From Micavibrio aeruginosavorus EPB (lineage in GTDB: Bacteria; Pseudomonadota; Alphaproteobacteria; Micavibrionales; Micavibrionaceae), in the NCBI RefSeq assembly GCF_000348745.1, contig NC_020812.1, positions 627,443 to 691,442 on the forward strand: 64,000 nt of DNA, written 5' to 3'. Every line of letters begins with the position of its first letter. Position 1 is the stretch's first letter. The position numbers and the translations under genes are program-made. The notes below the pieces were generated by a model, which was given only the letters and a program-made list of their open reading frames with translations, made no database searches and was not told the DNA's origin. This document shows, in pieces, positions 46,026-54,267 of the stretch.

Positions 46026-47833
46026 TATTTTGCGTCCTTTGCCCACCACGTGTCGGGAATGCCTGTGCCATAGCTGGGTGCGGTGTCCGGTTTGCCAAAC
46101 TTGTCCCAATAGGCAATGCGCCATGCGCTTAAATACCAGTTGGGCACCATGTAGTATCCCCATTGCAGGACGCGATCGAGGGCAGAGGTGAGCGTCACCA
46201 GTTCCTCACGCGTTTGTGCGGCAACGATTTTTTCGACCAGCGCATCCACAACCGGGTCTTTGATGCCAATGTAGTTGCGTGAACCTGCCATGTCGGCGCG
46301 GTCCGATCCCCAGAATTCGCGTTGTTCATTGCCGGGGGAACTGGATTGCGGATACACCATCACCGTCATGTCAAAATCGAAATTATTCATGCGGTTTTGA
46401 TATTGGGCATCATCAACCGTGCGATAGGTGGCTTTGATGCCCAGTTTTTTCAGGTTTTGAATGAACGGTGCGATCCAGCGTTCAAAGGCCGGGTTGCTGT
46501 CCACAAATTCAAATTCCAGCCGCTGGCCGGTGACGGAATGCACGCGCACACCGTCCTTGCCCATGACGTATCCGCCTTTGTTCAACAATTCATTGGCCCC
46601 GGCCAGCATATCGCGGTTGTTGCCGGATCCATCTGTTTTGCGGGGGTTAAATTCTTCCGCTATCACGCCGGGCAAGAGTTGGTCCCGGAAAGGTTCCAGA
46701 ATGGCCAATTCGGCGGCGCTTGGCGTGCCTTTGGCTTCCATGTCCGAGTTGGAGAAATAGCTGCGTGTGCGCGTATAGGAATCGTGGGCGAATTGTTTGT
46801 TCGACCATTCGAAATCAAAAGCGTACGAAATGGCGCGGCGCACGTTGATGTCCTGAAAAATCGGGCGGCGCAGGTTAAAGATAAACCCTTGGGCTCCTTG
46901 GGGCAGGGTGTGGTGTATTTCCTCTTTTTTCACCTGGCCGCTTTTCACGACGGGGGAGTCATAGGCCGTCGCCCATGTCTTTGCGGTGTTTTCCTGACGG
47001 AAATCATATTGCCCGCCCAGGAATGCTTCTAAGGCTACGTTGGCATCGCGGTAATATTCGTATGTGATCTTGTCGAAATTATAACGACCCACATTGATGG
47101 GCAGGTCTTTGCCCCACCAATCCTGAACGCGGACCAGTTCGATCAATTCGCCCGGTTTCACCGTGCCGTATTTGTACGGGCCGCTGCCCAGCGGTGGGGT
47201 CAGGCTGCTTTCGCCGAATGCACGACCTTCGGCGGTCCAGTAATGTTCCGGAAGAATCGGCATTTGCCCGACGATCAGCGGCAGCTCGCGATTGCCTGTC
47301 ATGTCGAAGGTGAATTTGACCCGCGTCGGGGACAATGCTTCCACAGTTTTCACGTTGTGGTAATACGCTTTGTAAAATGGTGCCCCTTCTGACATCAGGG
47401 CGGTGAAGGACCAGACCACATCGCCGGCGGTAATTTGTACGCCATCGTGCCATTTGGCCTGCGGACGCAGGTTGAAGATCACCCAGCTGCGGTCTTCCGG
47501 CACCTCGATGGTTTCGGCGAGCAGGCCGTATTCGGAAAACGGTTCATCCGCTGATTGTTCCAGCAAAGTTTCGCTGACCAGCGACGACCCCGCACCGGGC
47601 GCGCCCTTGATAATATGCGGGTTCAGGCCGTCGAATGTGCCAATCACGTGCTGGCGGAACGTGCCGCCCTTGGGGGCGTTTGGGTTGACGTAGTCCAGAT
47701 GTTTGAAATCGGCGGCATATTTGGGTGCGCCGTGCATGGCCATGGCATGAACGGGTTTCACGGACGCATCTTGTGCCAGCGCCGGGAAAGACAGGAGGGC
47801 GAGTACGGCAACGCCGCTTAAAATTTTCAACAT
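46025..47833 (-). CDS. yejA: Oligopeptide-binding protein YejA
   Basis: A 602-residue periplasmic family-5 solute-binding protein with a signal peptide (LLSFPALAQDASV). YejA-type features are HAMAMHGAPKYAADFKHLDY, PNAPKGGTFR, GTFDGLNPHIIKG, LLAETIEVPEDRSWVIFNLR and the conserved KWHDGVQITAGDVVWSF. It delivers oligopeptides to YejBEF. It is separated from the rest of the transporter and co-transcribed with kdsB, suggesting mixed envelope/peptide expression. Confidence 0.94.
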   Translation of the reverse strand: MLKILSGVAVLALLSFPALAQDASVKPVHAMAMHGAPKYAADFKHLDYVNPNAPKGGTFRQHVIGTFDGLNPHIIKGAPGAGSSLVSETLLEQSADEPFSEYGLLAETIEVPEDRSWVIFNLRPQAKWHDGVQITAGDVVWSFTALMSEGAPFYKAYYHNVKTVEALSPTRVKFTFDMTGNRELPLIVGQMPILPEHYWTAEGRAFGESSLTPPLGSGPYKYGTVKPGELIELVRVQDWWGKDLPINVGRYNFDKITYEYYRDANVALEAFLGGQYDFRQENTAKTWATAYDSPVVKSGQVKKEEIHHTLPQGAQGFIFNLRRPIFQDINVRRAISYAFDFEWSNKQFAHDSYTRTRSYFSNSDMEAKGTPSAAELAILEPFRDQLLPGVIAEEFNPRKTDGSGNNRDMLAGANELLNKGGYVMGKDGVRVHSVTGQRLEFEFVDSNPAFERWIAPFIQNLKKLGIKATYRTVDDAQYQNRMNNFDFDMTVMVYPQSSSPGNEQREFWGSDRADMAGSRNYIGIKDPVVDALVEKIVAAQTREELVTLTSALDRVLQWGYYMVPNWYLSAWRIAYWDKFGKPDTAPSYGTGIPDTWWAKDAK

Positions 47834-47861
47834 TCTTTTCGTCCTTCGTTTTGCTCAGGAA

Positions 47862-49376
47862 TTAGTTTACGGCGCGTTTCGGGTTGATCGCGCTTTTGTG
47901 TCCAGTCGATCCATACAGATCCGGTTTGGCGAACAGGAAGCCCTGACCGTAATCAATGCCGAAATCCAGAACTTCGCGCAGCTGGTTGGCGTTTTCGACC
48001 CGTTCGACGATCAGATCAATCCCGGCACGATCCAGTTGGGCTTTCAACTTTGTAATGCGGGCGTTGCCGCCATCCTGTTGGGCTTCACGGATCAACCACG
48101 CGGCATCCAGCTTGATAAAGCGAATGCCCATGGACCGCAGGCGGTTGATGTCGATGCGGCGACGGCGCACCTGATCCACCGAAAAACGGCAACCCAGTTG
48201 TGACAAGCCGGACAGGATTTCGGTGACGCTTTTCGGTGCGTTGTCGATATCCCCCAGCGGCAATTCAAAAACAATGCGGGGGGCCAGCGTGCGATATTGC
48301 GCCAGGAACGTCACCAGATCGTTCATAAAGCTGGTGTCATGCAACGTGGCCGACGAAATATTGATGATCGAGGGCAGGGCATCGTCATCATCCCGCTGGT
48401 CCCGCAGGATTTGCAAGGCGCGCAGCAGCAGCAAATTGTCGATCGCCGGCACCATCGATTCCTTGTGCGCCAAATCCATATAACGTGCGGCGGGAATGTA
48501 CGATCCGGCGGCGGCGCGCAGGCGGGCATACAGTTCCTGGAACCGGGCTTTGCGTTGCGGCAGGCTGACCACCGGTTGGACAAAGACGTCGATATGATCG
48601 TTTTGCACCGCGTGACGGATCAATTCCATCACAACGGTATCGCTGAATTTGTTGAAATCGGGATTCAGGGCCGCTTCTAATGCGGAAGGTGGCGGCACCA
48701 TTTTCGGCGGTGGTGCGACCAGCAATTCCAAAATGCCCATGGCGGGGTCTTCGGCCTGTGCGTTTAATGCGGCTTGTTCCTGGGGTGACAGGATGCGCGT
48801 GCTGGGGCGGCGGCCCAGTTCGGACAGTTGCGTGATGATCGTTTCAATCATCTTGGCTTCAATCGTGTGGCCGGGGCCGAAATTTTTTCCAATCGCCATC
48901 ACTTCGTCGGCGGCATCGGCCAGTCCTTCTTTGACCACGGCCAGATCTGTGCGGTTGCGCGCGACTTCGCGGACCAGGCGGTCATGGTTGCGAGTCAGGG
49001 ATTCCAACTGTTCCGTGATGGTGCGTTCCCAATTGCGGCGGCTGATGATGTCGTACATGACCAGACCGGCCAGAACCAGCATGCCGCCCAGCAAGGCGGC
49101 GGAGCCGATTTCACTGTCCGGGCGGATCATGACGAAGGCCACGATCAATGCGCCGACAACGGCGACGGCCCCAACGGCAATACGCATCTGCATCGTGTTG
49201 AGTGATTCAATGATGGGGCGGGGCAGGAAAGCGACCGAGAAGCGGCGTGTGTTTTGCGGTGTATTGATGTCGGACATATCCAGATCAACATCAACACCAA
49301 TATCAACCGGGGCAACGCGATGGCGCGAAAAAATGGAATGCAAAAAAGACCAAGCGCGTTGTTTTGCCTGTGCCAT
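47862..49376 (-). CDS. TipF-like degenerate EAL-domain protein
   Basis: A 504-residue membrane protein. Two membrane helices lie at about 66-84 and 92-111, followed by a coiled coil (about 113-160) and a C-terminal EAL-type domain (about 250-495). The signature E-x-L is altered (ARFQELYARLR), and the DDFGTG loop is replaced by RFSVDQVRRRR, so phosphodiesterase activity is unlikely; YGQGFLFAKP is kept. Caulobacter TipF has this layout and is a c-di-GMP effector that places the flagellum. TipF identity is likely but not proven. Confidence 0.78.
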   Translation of the reverse strand: MAQAKQRAWSFLHSIFSRHRVAPVDIGVDVDLDMSDINTPQNTRRFSVAFLPRPIIESLNTMQMRIAVGAVAVVGALIVAFVMIRPDSEIGSAALLGGMLVLAGLVMYDIISRRNWERTITEQLESLTRNHDRLVREVARNRTDLAVVKEGLADAADEVMAIGKNFGPGHTIEAKMIETIITQLSELGRRPSTRILSPQEQAALNAQAEDPAMGILELLVAPPPKMVPPPSALEAALNPDFNKFSDTVVMELIRHAVQNDHIDVFVQPVVSLPQRKARFQELYARLRAAAGSYIPAARYMDLAHKESMVPAIDNLLLLRALQILRDQRDDDDALPSIINISSATLHDTSFMNDLVTFLAQYRTLAPRIVFELPLGDIDNAPKSVTEILSGLSQLGCRFSVDQVRRRRIDINRLRSMGIRFIKLDAAWLIREAQQDGGNARITKLKAQLDRAGIDLIVERVENANQLREVLDFGIDYGQGFLFAKPDLYGSTGHKSAINPKRAVN

Positions 49377-49417
49377 GTGGCCATGCCCCGTATTGGTAAA
49401 GAGATGCGTTGTATACC

Positions 49418-50491
49418 TTACCGGTGATCGGCGCCCACGGCTTCGCCCACATGGGAATAGCCATCTGCCTGTAATCGTTCGATCAATCCGGATTTAATCT
49501 CTTTTACCACGCCGGGCCCTTTGAAGGCCAGCGCGCTATAGAGTTGGACCAGACTCGCCCCCGCTTTTATTTTGTCATAAGCGCTATCGGCATCATGCAC
49601 ACCACCGGCCCCGATGATGGGTAAAGTGCCATTTGTTGCGGAATAGGCGAGGGCAATCGCACGCGTTGATTTCTTATGCAAAATTTGGCCGCTGAGGCCG
49701 CCTTTTTCACGGGCGAAGGATTCGGGCAAATGATCCGGTCGATCCAGCGTTGTGTTGGTCAGAATCAGGCCGTCCACATGCGAATCGGCCGCCACGCGGG
49801 CAAGGGTTTGAATTTGCTCATCCGATAAATCCGGGGCCAGTTTGACCAGCAACGGCGGCGGAGCCATGCCGCATGACCGCCCGCGTTCATGCAGGATCTT
49901 GCCGATCAGGTCTTTGAAAATGTCCGGTTCCTGTAAATCGCGCAGGCCGGGCGTGTTCGGTGATGAAATATTGACGGTCAGGTAATCGGCAAAGGGGCCG
50001 AGTGCCTGCACCAGCAGCATGTAATCCTTCGCGGGTTCGCTCTGGCCCTTGTTCATGCCGATATTGATGCCGACCAATCCGGGCGGGCGCGGGCGTTGAT
50101 CTAGAAATTTTTCCAGATTTTCCTTGAACACATTCACGCCGCCATTGGGAAATCCCATGCGGTTGATAATGGCGTGGTGCCGGTGGTTGCGGAACAAGCG
50201 TGGTTTTGGGTTGCCCATTTGCGGACGGGGCGTGACCGTTCCAACCTCAACAAAGCCAAATCCGAAATTCAGCATCGGGGCGATCACAGCGGCATTTTTA
50301 TCAAAGCCCGCGGCCAGCCCGATCGGGTTGGGGAAAATACGATTCCACAATGTGGTTTTTAAAATCGGATCATCGGCGACGTTTTGTGCGCGCGGCAAAA
50401 AAGGCAGGATTTTGAGCGTCAGATTATGCGCGTCTTCCGGCGGCAGCGCGAAGAGCAGGGGGCGGATCAGGGCGTAAAGATCGGCGGGCAT
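49418..50491 (-). CDS. pyrD: Dihydroorotate dehydrogenase (quinone)
   Basis: A 357-residue class 2 DHODH, membrane-associated, oxidising dihydroorotate to orotate in pyrimidine synthesis. Features are the N-terminal membrane-binding helices, NPIGLAAGFDKNAAVIAP, NRMGFPNGGVNVF, NISSPNTPGLRDLQ with the catalytic Ser, VKLAPDLSDEQ, ILTNTTLDRP and PIIGAGGVHDADSAYDKIKAG for FMN. The start overlaps the pgsA stop. Confidence 0.96.
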   Translation of the reverse strand: MPADLYALIRPLLFALPPEDAHNLTLKILPFLPRAQNVADDPILKTTLWNRIFPNPIGLAAGFDKNAAVIAPMLNFGFGFVEVGTVTPRPQMGNPKPRLFRNHRHHAIINRMGFPNGGVNVFKENLEKFLDQRPRPPGLVGINIGMNKGQSEPAKDYMLLVQALGPFADYLTVNISSPNTPGLRDLQEPDIFKDLIGKILHERGRSCGMAPPPLLVKLAPDLSDEQIQTLARVAADSHVDGLILTNTTLDRPDHLPESFAREKGGLSGQILHKKSTRAIALAYSATNGTLPIIGAGGVHDADSAYDKIKAGASLVQLYSALAFKGPGVVKEIKSGLIERLQADGYSHVGEAVGADHR

Positions 50492-51045
50492 TATGATTTA
50501 AAATGGCTGCGCGCGGTCTTCATATAATCCCACCCTGTGATAACGGTCAGGATCGTCGCGACCAGCAGCAACAGCAGCCCAGCCTGTGCCACGCCATGAT
50601 ACAACATACCGGGGATCAGGATGCCAAGCGCAATCATCTGCACGGCGGTTTTCCATTTGGCCAGTTGGGTGACATGAACCACAACGCCCTTCGGTCCCAG
50701 ATATTCGCGCAGGCCCGCGACCAAAAATTCGCGTGTCATGATAATGATGGGCAGGGCAAGCCAGATGCCGGGAATGGCCTTCGTCGCGGCCAGCATAATG
50801 AACAACGCGGCGACCAGAATTTTATCGGCAATCGGATCGAGAAAGCGGCCAAAGTCGGAATATTGATCGTATTTGCGCGCGATCCACCCATCCAGCCAGT
50901 CGGTAAAAGCGCACAGCCCATACAGAATGAACGCCGTCCACACCGCCCACGCAGCCGGAACCAGCAACAGCCCCGCAATCACCGGGACCAACACAATGCG
51001 CAAAACCGTCAGGATATTGGCGGTGTTTTTTGGAATCGTTTTCAT
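50491..51045 (-). CDS. pgsA: CDP-diacylglycerol-glycerol-3-phosphate 3-phosphatidyltransferase
   Basis: A 184-residue integral-membrane enzyme making phosphatidylglycerol-phosphate. The CDP-alcohol phosphotransferase motif D-G-x2-A-R-x8-G-x3-D-x3-D is complete (DGWIARKYDQYSDFGRFLDP and following, about 52-74). There are about five hydrophobic helices. The start at 51045 fits the family; a longer frame reaches 51222 but crosses a terminator. First gene of the minus-strand run pgsA-pyrD-tipF-like-yejA-kdsB-ligase-phosphatase. Confidence 0.94.
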   Translation of the reverse strand: MKTIPKNTANILTVLRIVLVPVIAGLLLVPAAWAVWTAFILYGLCAFTDWLDGWIARKYDQYSDFGRFLDPIADKILVAALFIMLAATKAIPGIWLALPIIIMTREFLVAGLREYLGPKGVVVHVTQLAKWKTAVQMIALGILIPGMLYHGVAQAGLLLLLVATILTVITGWDYMKTARSHFKS

Positions 51046-51076
51046 GGGGGTGTTATAGCAGGTCATTCCCCAATGA

Positions 51077-51103
51077 AAAAGACCCGCATAGAGCGGGTCT
51101 TTT
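51077..51103. terminator. Terminator between ctrA and pgsA
   Basis: AAAAGACCCGC / GCGGGTCTTTT with a short ATAG loop, 27 bases downstream of the ctrA stop on the minus strand. Confidence 0.88.
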
Positions 51104-51130
51104 GTAACTTTTCGGTGGATTACGCGAATA

Positions 51131-51838
51131 TTATGCGCGGGCGGCGGCTTTTTTCTTTTCCGCTTCCGGGTCGCGCAGGACATAGCCGCGGCCCCAGACG
51201 GTTTCGATGTAGTTATCGCCACCGGCGGCGTTGGCCAGTTTTTTGCGCAGTTTGCAGATAAACACGTCGATGATTTTCACTTCCGGTTCGTCCATGCCGC
51301 CATACAGGTGGTTCAGGAACATTTCCTTGGTCAGGGTCGAGCCCTTGCGCAAAGAGAGCAGTTCCAGAATGCCGTATTCCTTGCCGGTCAAATGCAGCGG
51401 TTTGCTGTCCACTTCAACCGTGCGGGTGTCCAGGTTTACTTTAACCTTGCCGGTCATGATGACGGATTGGCTGTGGCCCTGGCTGCGGCGGACGATGGCC
51501 TGGATACGGGCGATCAGTTCGCGTTTGTCGAACGGCTTGGTCAAATAATCGTCGGCGCCGAAGCCCAGACCCTTAATCTTGTTGTCCATTTCCGACAGGC
51601 CGGAGAGGATCAGGATCGGGGTGGTGATTTTTGCGGCGCGCAGGTTTTTCAGAACGTCATAGCCGTCCATGTCGGGCAGCATCAGGTCCAGAATGATAAT
51701 GTCGTAATCGTAAATCTTGCCGATTTCCAGACCGTCTTCGCCCAGATCGGTCGTGTCGACAATGTAACCTTCGGATTTCAGCATCAGTTCGATGCTTTTC
51801 GCTGTGGAGCTGTCATCTTCTACGAGCAGAACGCGCAT
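51131..51838 (-). CDS. ctrA: Cell-cycle master regulator CtrA
   Basis: A 235-residue OmpR-family regulator. [20 protein letters not shown] and D51 in [13 protein letters not shown], with [15 protein letters not shown], are characteristic of CtrA; the DNA-binding domain has [40 protein letters not shown] and FICKLRKKL. It activates flagellar and cell-cycle genes. The start at 51838 is the conserved one; the frame is open to 51967. The C-terminus ends AAARA, not the free Ala-Ala of Caulobacter CtrA that ClpXP recognises, so its proteolysis may differ. ChpT, its phosphate donor, is encoded at 21242-21880. Confidence 0.97.
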   Translation of the reverse strand: MRVLLVEDDSSTAKSIELMLKSEGYIVDTTDLGEDGLEIGKIYDYDIIILDLMLPDMDGYDVLKNLRAAKITTPILILSGLSEMDNKIKGLGFGADDYLTKPFDKRELIARIQAIVRRSQGHSQSVIMTGKVKVNLDTRTVEVDSKPLHLTGKEYGILELLSLRKGSTLTKEMFLNHLYGGMDEPEVKIIDVFICKLRKKLANAAGGDNYIETVWGRGYVLRDPEAEKKKAAARA

Positions 51839-51938
51839 GTTTTTTCCCCGCGGTTGGTTGGTATTCTTTAAAATGGAGGTCTGTGTATAGGTGGGCTTTG
51901 AGATCGTTCTAATCCGCAAGCCCGCTGTGCAGCTCCGA

Positions 51939-51964
51939 TTAAACTTTATTAATATTAATATTAA
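51939..51964 (-). promoter_or_regulatory. TTAA-rich element upstream of ctrA
   Basis: Four TTAA tetramers at 51939, 51949, 51955 and 51961 form a 26-base AT-only-like block about 100 bases before the ctrA start. CtrA binds TTAA-N7-TTAA; here the spacings are 6, 2, 2 and (first to last pair) 8 bases, so none is exact. It may be a degenerate autoregulatory site or only an UP-like element. The rest of the 318-base gap 51839-52156 shows no gene. Confidence 0.4.
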
Positions 51965-52156
51965 CAAATCCTGAACCGCCCTGCAAATCTTTCACCCTTT
52001 TTTATGGTCTTTGGGGTGCATTTTATCGATTTTTCTCAATTTTTTCATAAAGTTAGTGTGGGGCGAGGCGGCTCACGAAAAAATTTGGGAAATCTTCAGC
52101 CTGGACTTGTGCGGTGCGGTGGGGCGTAACGGGATTCTTAAGCCACGACAGATTCG

Positions 52157-53170
52157 TTAAGGTTGAGGCAGGCGCACAAACGGGTTTTGCATGGTGGCGC
52201 TTTGTGGATTTCGCGCCCGTTTTACGGCGAAGGCATTAAAAGTTTCGGCGATGTGGTCGGCAATACGACCCGTCACATTCAGGGGCGGTAATTCCGTGCC
52301 GATCAGCGGTGTAGCCGGATCATGGCGGTACAGATCACGGACATAGTGCTGGGCCAACAGTGTATGCGCAACCGGATAGGGCGTATCGGTATAGAGTGTG
52401 CGCCCATGCGTTATACATTCCGACAGGATGGATTGTGATTCACCCAACAGGATGGCACGGTCGGCCGCGGCAATTAATCCGACGTAAGGGTTATACGCGT
52501 TTTCAACAGAGTCAACGGTCGGCGCAATCACATGCATGCGATCGGTGCGTCCGGTATAGGTTGCGATGCTTTTAAAACGTCCTGTCAATGTTTGGTACAA
52601 ATCCGCTTCGGTGCGGCGGCTGGGGCAAAAATAAATTGTGCCATCCAGATGACCATGACGGGCAAGGTCGTAGAACAGATCGTCCTGATCGCTATATTGC
52701 CACAGGCTGGTCGTAAAAATCGCAGTCAGTGGCCGGGGCAGGTCCGGGTGTTGATGGTGAAACGCTGCCTCTGCCTGTTGCAGAATGTCGGGGGTTAGAT
52801 GGTGCGGCACAACCCCTTCCAGCGGCGTTCCCCAAAACAAATCATGTGCCATGGACGGCAGGGACTTTGAAATAAAAACGGTCGGTAATGGCGTTTGCGT
52901 GAACAGTTTTTCATTGGCGGCGTGGCCGATGACAATATCGGGTGCGCCATGTTCTGTTGCAATATCCTTGATGCGCTGGGCCGTTTCGTGGGTGTTTTGA
53001 AAACAATTCCGCATCATTTCGCGATCAATAATCAATGTACGACCGTTCAGGATTGTTGCAATCTGTTTGGCTAGGCCAATGGCGCCGTGGCTTTCACCCC
53101 GTGTGGGATCATCGTTGCCGATATAGGCCCAGATGCGCGCAATCCCATCCGTGTTGCACCGAAAACTCAT
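52157..53170 (-). CDS. ELM1-like (DUF1022) glycosyltransferase-like protein, copy 3
   Basis: A 337-residue protein, third in transcription order of three tandem paralogues. It has the opening RIWAYIGNDDPTRGESHGAI, DREMMRNCFQNTH, the central PHHLTPDILQQAE and the ELM1-type C-terminal block AADRAILLGESQSILSECIT. The GT-B-like fold and this motif suggest a nucleotide-sugar-dependent glycosyltransferase. The start at 53170 overlaps the previous stop by one base (TGATG). Confidence 0.75.
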   Translation of the reverse strand: MSFRCNTDGIARIWAYIGNDDPTRGESHGAIGLAKQIATILNGRTLIIDREMMRNCFQNTHETAQRIKDIATEHGAPDIVIGHAANEKLFTQTPLPTVFISKSLPSMAHDLFWGTPLEGVVPHHLTPDILQQAEAAFHHQHPDLPRPLTAIFTTSLWQYSDQDDLFYDLARHGHLDGTIYFCPSRRTEADLYQTLTGRFKSIATYTGRTDRMHVIAPTVDSVENAYNPYVGLIAAADRAILLGESQSILSECITHGRTLYTDTPYPVAHTLLAQHYVRDLYRHDPATPLIGTELPPLNVTGRIADHIAETFNAFAVKRARNPQSATMQNPFVRLPQP

Positions 53171-54267
53171 CAGCACGCCCCCGGTTCTTTTATTTTTATG
53201 CAGCATGGATTTTGCAAGGCCATCATGCCCGGCCGCAATGTGCGCACGCGGGCGCTGCGGTCAAAATCGTTTGCGATTTTTGTAGCAATGATATCCGAGG
53301 TATCAATCGGGGGCAGGCGTGTGCAATTCAATGTCTGGTTCGGCTTTTGATGGTGCAGATACCGGATATACCCGGCATCGGCCAAAGGCTGGTAATGATG
53401 TTCAAATGCACCGATCATAGCCGGCGAGTCTGGCCAATGAATATGAAGGGGCCGACCATTGACGATAGCTTCGGACATGATGGATTGGGATTCGCCAATC
53501 AAAACGGCGTGGTCGGCCTGGTCAATCAAGCCAATATACGGGTTGAAACCATTTTTGACCTCGTCCAGCGGCGGGGCGAGGACGTTGAATAGCGCGGTGA
53601 GCCCCCGCCGTTTCAGGATTTTGTCGAGGTCATGTGTGGTGCGGCTGTACAGCATTTGATTGGTCCGCGTGGACGGGCAGAAATAAAGCGTCCCCCCATC
53701 CCCGTTCAGACATGTATCGGCAATAACCCCGGCGGTATCGTCCGTGTTGGCCAGATCGGCCAGAAATATCGCGGTCAGGGGGCGCGCCATATTGCAATGG
53801 TGCGCGGAAAATTCTTGCCCGTTCTTGGCCAGAATATCCGGCGTTAAATGGTGCGGGACAATCAAATTTAACCCGGTCGTGGGCGGCAACATATCCTTCG
53901 CAATGTGTGGCAAAATCGTATCGATCAGGAATGTGGGGTCCGCATCTGTTTTATGCGCCAATTGTTGCGCCGTATGGCCGATGACAATATCGGGGCGCCC
54001 ATTCCGTTCCATCAGTTTTTCCAGTTTCTTGGCCATGGATTTGGTGTTCGGGAATGATGTGTTCAGCATGTCTTCGTCAACATACAACATGCGCCCGTTC
54101 AATTTTTCCGCAACACGCTGTGCCAGACCGGTGGCACCACGGCTTTCCCCCCGCATCGGATCGTCACCACCGATATACGCCCACACCCGCACAATCCCAT
54201 CGGCGTTGCACCGATAGGGTGGGGTATTGCGGAGTATGTCGTTCAGCTCTGGTGTGTCCATGGTCAT
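53170..54267 (-). CDS. ELM1-like (DUF1022) glycosyltransferase-like protein, copy 2
   Basis: A 365-residue paralogue of the flanking genes. Shared blocks are RVWAYIGGDDPMRGESRGAT, LYVDEDMLNTSFPNTKSM, PDIVIGHTAQQ, IVPHHLTPDILAKNG, YFCPSTRTNQ and ADHAVLIGESQSIMSEAIVN. A C-terminal Cys-rich tail (NPCCIKIKEPGAC) is unique to this copy. Both ends overlap the neighbours by one base, so the three genes are translationally coupled. Likely cytosolic; no membrane segment. Confidence 0.76.
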   Translation of the reverse strand: MTMDTPELNDILRNTPPYRCNADGIVRVWAYIGGDDPMRGESRGATGLAQRVAEKLNGRMLYVDEDMLNTSFPNTKSMAKKLEKLMERNGRPDIVIGHTAQQLAHKTDADPTFLIDTILPHIAKDMLPPTTGLNLIVPHHLTPDILAKNGQEFSAHHCNMARPLTAIFLADLANTDDTAGVIADTCLNGDGGTLYFCPSTRTNQMLYSRTTHDLDKILKRRGLTALFNVLAPPLDEVKNGFNPYIGLIDQADHAVLIGESQSIMSEAIVNGRPLHIHWPDSPAMIGAFEHHYQPLADAGYIRYLHHQKPNQTLNCTRLPPIDTSDIIATKIANDFDRSARVRTLRPGMMALQNPCCIKIKEPGAC

